NCBI GenBank assembly: GCA_032622095.1
Contig: CP136061.1
Coordinates: 8,152,447 to 8,216,446, forward strand
Source: Siphonodentalium dalli
Lineage: Eukaryota > Mollusca > Scaphopoda > Gadilida > Siphonodentaliidae
Direction of reading: 5' to 3'
DNA length: 64,000 nt
Numbering within the stretch: position 1 is the stretch's first letter; the number at the start of each line of letters is the position of its first letter. A program made the position numbers and the translations under genes. Of the stretch, positions 58,258 through 64,000 are shown piece after piece. The notes under the pieces are model-generated. The model searched no databases, was not told the origin of the DNA, and worked only from the letters and a program-made list of their open reading frames with translations.

Positions 58258-58595
58258 GTATAAGGGTGTGTATGTATATGTGTAATTGTATGTATGCTCA
58301 TATGTATGTATGTATGTATGAATGTGTTTGTGTATATATGTATGCATATGTGTATTTAAGTATGTAAGTTAGGGCCTTCCTGTATGCGCGCCCGTGTTGT
58401 TTGTGACTGCATATGGACGTTTAGTCTGCGATACTACATAGGTGTTATGTTTGTGTTGGGTCCATTTGTTAAAAAGTTTATGTACTTTTCATGTCAATTC
58501 TTTTTTGTCAAACAATGTATGTATATATATACATGTAACCTGTAATTATGTTATTACTGCTCTCCAATATTGGAGGAAATAAAGGTATATATATA
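55980..58595 (+). mobile_element. Decayed LINE copy with RT (same lineage)
   Basis: Plus-strand frames give TLRNSS and GWADYFESLYKPL (56050-56150), LNLNKAAGWDNVYNENLV, IGIIVPLYKGGNKPRK, SYRAITLLPAIYK, LQHGFQKGVNC, FTCFLDVHKAFDTVWIDGL, EQRTKQGGVISPLF, then after a frameshift near 56920 QADGMTLLSVSEKG, THLGVPIHKHNQNG and more. The catalytic box is ADGM in place of ADDI, and there are further stops and frameshifts near 57350, 57465, 57595 and 57640, so it is dead. The endonuclease part is missing. The 3' end is CTCTCCAATATTGGAGGAAA plus TAAAGG(TA)n. Confidence 0.9.
58060..58360. repeat. TATG/TA/TG microsatellite cluster
   Basis: Runs of TG, ATGT and TA units; two long overlapping frames (58032-58301 minus, 58074-58367 plus) are low-complexity artefacts. 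It lies within the 3' part of the decayed LINE. Confidence 0.92.
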
Positions 58596-58597
58596 TA

Positions 58598-58990
58598 TAT
58601 ATCAAATCCAGTCGTAAGTCGGGATTTTTTTACCCTGTGCCAATGCATTCTCTTATATATGCGAGTCGACCATAGGTCGCTTCGCATATATAAGAGAATG
58701 CTTGGCCTAACAATTTTTTACAATTTTAATAATTTTTTCTTGTATTCTTTAACAATTTTATAATTTCACCCATACATATCCCCAGACAGACATGAGCAGA
58801 TGACACTCTTCTATATGCTTCTATATATATGTGGGGCTCCCTGCAGGGTAATGGATGTTTTTTAATTTATGTCCTAAAAATTGTAAGAAACATTTATATT
58901 TAAAAAAAATGATAACAAATTGTTAGGCCAATGCATTCTCTATGGTCGACTCGCATATATAAGAGAATGCATTGGCACAGGGTAAAAAAA
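58598..58990. mobile_element. MITE family A, copy 5 (both termini lost)
   Basis: Begins at ATCAAATCCAGTCG directly after the AT tail of the LINE, lacking GTGACCCGCCAT, and ends after GGCACAGGGTAAAAAAA without the right terminal arm. The second hairpin has lost its left arm after GCATTCTC. The core is intact. Confidence 0.85.
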
Positions 58991-59048
58991 ATAATTCAGC
59001 CTTATTATGTCTCATTATCTTAAGCAATAATAGCACGAAGAAGACAGT

Positions 59049-60328
59049 GGCCGTGTAGACACCTGACAAGATGGCGTCCAACATGGCGCAGTTTTTCAGA
59101 AGGGGCACTAAGTCAGTTTGATGCAAATTATAGTGAGAACATATGTCAAATGTATGTTAATAATGTATTTTTGTTAAGCTAAGAGATGATACCGCATTTC
59201 CGGGGCTCAATTGAAATTCCATGTCCAAGATGGTTGGCAAAATGACAGCCGGAAGTTAAACCAATGACGCTTTCTCACTAATATCTTCAAGATTAGTTTC
59301 TGCTGTATGGGGCTGGTTGAAAATTGTGACTTTATTTTGTATTTTTCATATTAACTGTTCTTTGGAACAATGAAATATCAGTCCCTTTCAATCCCTGAAC
59401 AATTATATTTTACAGAATAAGTTTGTCTAAAACACATCAGTGTGACACATTTGTGACATATCTAAACAATACACCTTTGATACAAAACATAATTCCATTT
59501 TACTTGAAAACATAGTTTAAACTGAGCAGTGATTGTTATCCGATTTTGATGTCATGTTTGTGACAGAAAAATCCGATATTTTCTGGTAATGTCAGTGGTT
59601 ACAATAACATCAAAGATGCATAAATAATTTTAGTATGCAACGCACAGAAGACATATTATTTTATTCATAAACCACAACTTGTAAGCGAGTTTAAGGCACG
59701 CTGGGACGATATCTATCATTTTCCATAGTTTGGCTGTCATTTTGACAGCCATTTCGAACCAAAGTGACAATTTTGGTTCTGTTGAGTTGGAATATTCATA
59801 AGTAGTGGTATGCCTCACATATGAATATTCATAAGTAGTGGTATGCCTCACCTACATTGATTAGTTCTCTGTTCGTTTCTTGTTGAAATATGACTAGAAT
59901 CCCAATGGTGACTTTTTTGGTGAAATGTTATAGAGCGTTATGTAAAATCGAATTTCTGAGGGATGGGAAGGGGCTATAACGCCATAAATGGGATATTTAA
60001 TTGCTCCAATAAGCAGTTGACATTAAAAATACAAAAGTCACATTTTTTCAGCCAGTTCCAAACAGCAGAAACTTATATAGAAGATTTTATTGAGAAAAAC
60101 AAAACCGTAAAATTTTCAACTTGCGGCTGCCGTTTTGTTGGCTTACCTGGACGGAGAGCTCCAATGTTTTTCTAAAAGGTATTATTGTATCTTAGTTTCT
60201 TAAATATATATACATTTGTATACATTTAACAAGATTTACTAACTATAATTTGCATCAAACTGACTTATTTCCCTTTCTAAATATCGGCGGCAATGCTGGA
60301 CGCCATCTTGGCTGACGTCGACACGGCC
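59049..60328. mobile_element. TIR element with possible THAP-like remnant
   Basis: The two ends are inverted copies of about 90-100 bp: GGCCGTGT-GAC, AAGATGGCGTCCA, then AAGTCAGTTTGATGCAAATT and ATAGT, which recurs inverted at 60238-60328. The interior of about 1.1 kb includes a 70-codon plus-strand frame with a THAP-like end. No target duplication was found. THAP domains are found at the N-terminus of P-superfamily transposases, so a P-like derivative is possible, but the internal evidence is thin. A 20-bp direct repeat (ATATTCATAAGTAGTGGTAT) occurs twice at 59792 and 59824. Confidence 0.5.
59963..60175 (+). pseudogene. Possible THAP-domain remnant
   Basis: The frame reads FNCSNKQLTLKIQKSHFFSQ, FQTAETYIEDFIEKNKTVKF and STCGCRFVGLPGRRAPMFF. 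The end, with CxCRFVG...P-FF, resembles the CSxHFxxG...P-IF end of THAP DNA-binding domains, and the upstream Cys plus aromatic pattern is compatible. The first CxxxC pair is not clear, so this is a weak match. It lies between the inverted repeats of the surrounding element. Confidence 0.3.
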
Positions 60329-60599
60329 TTGCGTTGCGTCTTAACATTAACAGATAATTGTATATTCATATCATGTACACATTATTCGTTTCTCGATGTT
60401 AACTGATATTTATTAATCAGTGGGTATAAGGGCGATAGCCTCACTTACGCAACATGTGTAAGATGTTTTGGTAATTTTATTTACGCGTGGACCAGTGCAT
60501 TATGGGTGATTGTATTCTCGTACTTGAGTAAACCGTACCGATAGAGTCACGATAGTCCGACACAGATTAGCACATGTGTTTACGCCACCGGTGTAATTG

Positions 60600-61300
60600 G
60601 GGGACATGTCTCTGTTCCGAAGGTTCGCTATCCCGAAAGTCCACTATTCCGAAGGTTCTCTATTCTGAATATTTGCTATTTCGAAGGTTCACTATTCCGA
60701 AGGTTCGCTATTCAGAAGGTTCTCTATTCCGAAGGTTTTTGTTATTTTATAATTAATTCTATATTCTAAAGTATTGAGAGGGTTCATTATCACGAAGATT
60801 CTTTTTATGAAGGAAATAACTTAAAACATTAAATGTGATTTTGTTTTGTTCTCGCGGGTTTTCTTGAGATTTAATGTCATTACGTGGGCCCATATCTTTG
60901 AATTCTTGGCATATAATATGAATGTTGCGGTATATATGGACCCACCTGCATTGGGACATGACACAGGTACAGTTGACTTAAGTTCTGTTCTGTGCGGGCT
61001 CCAATTTGGGGTTCAATATTTTAAGGGCCAAATTTATAAATGTATGGGCCCATACCTTTGAACTCTGGGCATATAATATGAATATTGGGGGGCATGGTTC
61101 ACTATTCCGAAGGTTCGCTATTCCGAAGGTTCTCTATTCCGAAGGTTTTTGTTATTTTAAGGTTAATTCTATATTCTAAAGTATTGAGAGGGTTTATTAT
61201 CACGAAGATTCTTTTTATGAAGGAAATAACTTAAAACATTAAATGTGATTTTGTTTTGTTTTCGCGGGTTTTCTTGAGTTTAATGTCATTACGTATGACC
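60600..61300 (+). repeat. TATTCCGAAGGTTC short tandem repeats within a 470-bp direct duplication
   Basis: Units of 14-15 bp (CTATTCCGAAGGTTC and variants) occur at 60615-60740 and 61097-61150. Each array is followed by the same 130 bp (TTTTGTTATTTT, TTCTATATTCTAAAGTATTG, ATTATCACGAAGATTC, TTTGTTTTCGCGGGTTTTC), at 60738-60870 and 61145-61280. TGGGCCCATA-CTTTGAA and GGCATATAATATGAAT also occur twice (60887, 61046). No coding potential. Confidence 0.85.
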
Positions 61301-61785
61301 TTATTTTTCATTACATATTCACGCCACGCAGCCCACACAATTGCTATGTTTCCATGCGATTTAATGTCATTACGTGTGACGTAATATCTCAATAATCTCA
61401 GAGGCAAGAATACGCCTGCTAAAGGCGGATTATAACAGTGGGGCTATAACGCTTAATGAATACTGGAGGCTATAACAAACTGCACAGCAGAGTATCGCTG
61501 AATAGACGAGTATGAGATGAACCTAACTGCAATTGTGACTTTGTTTAAAGGCCCACTTAATTTTCGAGTCAGCGATTTTTTTTATAGAATATACGGTTTT
61601 AATAACAATTTATGCCATAAAATCTGAATAAAATACTATAATTCATCACCATTTGAAACGCAGAATACTTCTATGTCCTAGTTTGAAACACCTTAAAAAC
61701 CGCGTCAAGTCGTGCGTCGTATAACTAGCAATTAGCAACTAGCATGTCCCCTTCGGCTTTCCATAGATTTCGACATAATTTGATA
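61301..61785. other. Intron DNA, nothing recognisable
   Basis: ATTTAATGTCATTACGTGTGAC is a loose repeat of the phrases at 60870 and 61277; otherwise no gene or repeat structure is evident. Confidence 0.45.
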
Positions 61786-62130
61786 CTTAGGGGTACTTGT
61801 GTCCGGGAAGTGTTTTGGACGGATCAAATCGTGACCCTGACCTTGACCCTTAAAATGGTCAATTCAAGGTCAAATCGGGTAAAACGGACGGATTTCGATG
61901 AAATTTGATACCTATGGGTACCTTTGTCCGGGGAGTGTTTTGGACAGTCAAATCGTGACCCCGACCTGACCTTTAAAACAGCCAATGCAAGGTCAAATCG
62001 GGTAAAACGGACGGATTTCGACAAAATTTGATACCTAGAGGTACTTTTCTCCGGGGGGTGTTTTGGACGGGTCAAATCATGACCATGACCTGACCTTGAT
62101 TTTCAAAATAGTTAATTCAAGGTCAAATCG
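61786..62130 (-). repeat. Tandem repeat, about 115-bp unit, three copies
   Basis: Each unit has GATACCTA-GGGTACTTT, GTCCGGGGAGTGTTTTGGAC, GGTCAAATCGTGACC, GACCTTGAC, then AATTCAAGGTCAAATCGGG. It is the inverse of the units at 23190-23370. Units are regularly spaced with some indels. An 83-codon minus-strand frame is a by-product. Confidence 0.88.
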
Positions 62131-62254
62131 CGCCTTTCGCCGGAATTCAGATGGCGTAATAAAGAAGACAGTTTGAAGAATTTAATGTATAACACGAGAA
62201 ACTGGAAAACTTGATATATGGAAGTATGCAAATTTCCCACATGAAATTTGACTG

Positions 62255-62360
62255 CTAGTTTATATTATAATTATATTATAATTTATATTTATGGCCTGTA
62301 ATATGATCTTGGTGGCGTTACCATTTCTGACTATGGTTTTCTTGTGTGTGACATGTGCCG
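62255..62360 (+). repeat. Dispersed repeat family G, partial copy 3
   Basis: TTTATGGCCTGTAATATGAT followed by GGTGGCGTTACCATTTCTGA and CTATGGTTTTCTTG matches the distal end of 15955-16415 and 50893-51255. Confidence 0.7.
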
Positions 62361-63473
62361 CTATTTGTTTGTGACATGCTAGATTAAGAGGCAGAGATGA
62401 CACCCCATGCGATGCACATGTTCTATTATATTTTGTATATGGGTGTACATGATACATCCAATCTCAACTGGTCGGCCAATTCCGCTTTACCATGAAAATG
62501 ACCTCTCCCATAAATAGACAAAATATTCGTGAAAGGTTACAAAATAGATAGATAGATAATTTTTTAATGGCTAAACGATGCAAAATTTGCAGACATATGC
62601 GCATAAGCATATATACAAAAGAGTAAAACAGAGTGTGACATTCATATAGTATAAATATAACAAGTATAGATATATAAATATAACAAGAATGCAGCTTGAC
62701 AGTTCTGTAGAGGGACAATATAGTGAATAAACCTAGCTTAGTAATGACTACTAAATAGATACTCGTACCTTTATATATTTATACAAACATGAAAAATCAA
62801 CACGTGCTATCCCACCCTCCTCCCTCAACAGGACTGTCATGTTGCTTAAGAGATACTAGTAAGAGAACCAACAGCTCTTCGCCACCTGCATATACACACT
62901 GCGGCCATGTATGGCCGGCTTTAGACTGGCATGTCCATGACCGAAAGATGGAATCCCTAAATACAGGCAGCAGTGACAATATATGCAGTTGGCCAAGTAC
63001 TGTCATCGTACATAGAAAGATAGAGAGGAAAATAGAGTAGTAGAAGAGAAATATACATATGAATACGCTCATCTGACAAGTCATGCCATCGATTGCCATC
63101 AAGGAGCGCACAGGAAAGCAAACCAAAGCTTGCTTATTTTCACTGTGGTCCTTAATAAAAATGGCCCTAGTATTAAGCAAATGACTTTGATTCGTTATTA
63201 TATAAAGCGTAACTGGGGGAAACGTAGATGTTTACAACAGATAAATAAATAAATAATTCAATATATTGTGATTAATAATAAGTAGCAATAATTAGTTAAA
63301 GTTTAACAGCGTGTTTCCATGGTAGTATGCACATGGTCAATCACGTGATTGAAATAGTCAGACAGATGTGTCTATTTATGGGTTATATCCATACGAAAGC
63401 GGAAATGGCCGGACGTAGCGATTGGTTGTGTATGTGGCTATCTATACATCATCTCTCGTTTATCTTTTAACAG
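62361..63473. other. End of presumed intron, no other gene seen
   Basis: Mostly AT-rich; a GTATAAATATAACAAG-TA-A repeat occurs near 62650-62690. A 127-codon minus-strand frame at 62797-63180 has a hydrophobic stretch but no family motif and no supporting splice or start context; I do not call it. Confidence 0.4.
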
Positions 63474-63605
63474 AATGTCCATCAGGTGATTTGGCAATTA
63501 CCGCCCCTTGTTCCTTTTTCGTTGCGGTTCCAAATAGCTGCTACGAACTGGCCTACCTATGCTGCGAGACGTGTTACAACATGAGGGTGCCAGATTCATA
63601 TGTAG
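63474..63605 (+). CDS. Exon 2 of a small secreted six-cysteine (PLAC-like) protein
   Basis: A 132-base exon, phase 1 at both ends, with strong splice sites: TTTATCTTTTAACAG before it and GTGAGT after it. Joined to exon 1 it reads ECPSGDLAITAPCSFFVAVP, NSCYELAYLCCETCYNMRVP, DSYVG. The cysteine pattern is C-x10-C-x9-C-x6-CC-x2-C. The CC-x2-C ending and six cysteines recall the PLAC module at the C-terminus of ADAMTS-like and related extracellular proteins, and similar short modules in secreted invertebrate proteins. A symmetrical phase 1-1 exon carrying one whole disulphide module is the classic shuffled extracellular domain. The next exon lies beyond the window. An open frame runs through both splice sites, but the upstream part lacks a proper ATG. 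Confidence 0.62.
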
Positions 63606-63625
63606 GTGAGTATAGGGGTCATGGA

Positions 63626-63681
63626 AGCATGCACTGCAGAGTGTCGTCTGCTCCAGTCGGTGTGGGGCTCTATATGAGTTA
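63626..63681. repeat. Family C hairpin, partial copy 2
   Basis: GGAAGCATGCACTGCAGAGT plus GTCGTCTGCTCCAGTC and GTGTGGGGCTCTATATGAGT, lacking the left AACCCA...GAGCC arm. It starts 20 bases after the exon 2 donor site. Confidence 0.7.
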
Positions 63682-63777
63682 TACACACATTTTTATGGAG
63701 TTATACACACGAAGGTGACAGTTGTATATTAAGGTGAGTATGGGGGTCATGGCTATTAAACCTTCCTGATAAAGTTT

Positions 63778-63866
63778 AACCCACATGGAGCCTCACACAA
63801 TTACAGATGGAAGCATGCACTGCAGAGTGTCGTCTCCAGTCTGTGTGTGGGGCTCTCTACGGGTTA
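63778..63866. repeat. Family C hairpin, copy 3 (complete)
   Basis: AACCCACATGGAGCCTCACACA faces TGTGTGGGGCTCTCTACGGGTT, with the GGAAGCATGCACTGCAGAGT plus GTCGTCT core between them. It is preceded by a near copy (GGTGAGTATGGGGGTCATGG, 63732) of the exon 2 donor region. Confidence 0.75.
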
Positions 63867-64000
63867 TACTTCCTTTATTGGCAGATTACCTCCGTTCCAT
63901 TATAACACTATTCATTGGAAGGGTATACTATTCGTTTGGAGGGGTGTTCAGGAATTACAAAAGCCGACGACAGACAGGAAATAAGATAATACAAGCGGGA

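Noticed and set aside
58032-58367. Low-complexity Tyr/Ile-rich frames
   Set aside because: Products of TA/TATG microsatellites.
62797-63180. 127-codon minus-strand frame with a hydrophobic segment
   Set aside because: No homology recognised, no splice or promoter context, and both strands are open in the region.
1-64000. tRNA, rRNA or other structural RNA genes
   Set aside because: I saw no cloverleaf with proper A and B box spacing and no rRNA segments; a covariance-model scan would be needed to exclude degenerate copies.

Overview
This window is a gene-poor, AT-rich and very repeat-rich stretch of an animal nuclear genome. Spliced coding structure, several non-LTR retrotransposon lineages, inverted-repeat DNA elements, satellites and minisatellites rule out a prokaryote or organelle. 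The style of the dispersed repeats and the two small secreted-protein genes suggest a lophotrochozoan, most likely a mollusc; this is inference, since no diagnostic host gene is present. Only two loci look like host genes: an intronless gene for a short basic Gly/Arg/Leu-rich secreted protein (20395-20838, minus), and a two-exon (or longer) gene for a small secreted six-cysteine protein (52193-52274 spliced to 63474-63605, plus, continuing past the window).

Layout. 1-9.3 kb: no genes, with a 162-bp satellite array at 5.44-6.24 kb. 9.3-14.7 kb: two diverged inverted repeats of about 0.73-0.75 kb enclose a decayed copy of a multi-domain protein of the kind found in many copies in marine invertebrates. 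It has a CxxC/HRKC finger, a DNHT-LDG-like block, a GCDTTSA-like block and a Cys-rich tail. I read this as a candidate undescribed mobile element. 15-20 kb: two copies of a hairpin-bearing MITE (family A), a dispersed repeat, and a 1.1-kb TIR element (D1). 20.1-20.9 kb: the secreted Gly/Arg protein gene, with broken tandem copies of its own 3' coding end downstream.

21.9-47.3 kb is a tandem segmental duplication. Unit boundaries are marked by MITE family B (21.9, 37.6 and 46.9 kb). The copies differ by discrete insertions: a 5.2-kb LINE flanked by an exact 568-bp direct repeat, with the unoccupied site preserved in the next copy; a 2.34-kb TIR element (D2) with its empty site preserved in the sister copy; a 2.07-kb block; and minisatellites of different lengths, one of them 22-23 units against a single unit.

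47.9-58.6 kb holds decayed fragments of the same LINE lineage in both orientations, a fragment of a second LINE lineage, and more MITE A copies. All of this lies inside or beside the presumed 11.2-kb intron of the six-cysteine gene. 59.0-60.3 kb is a TIR-bounded element with a possible THAP-like remnant. The rest is dispersed and tandem repeats, up to the terminal six-cysteine exon and two small hairpin repeats next to its splice donor.
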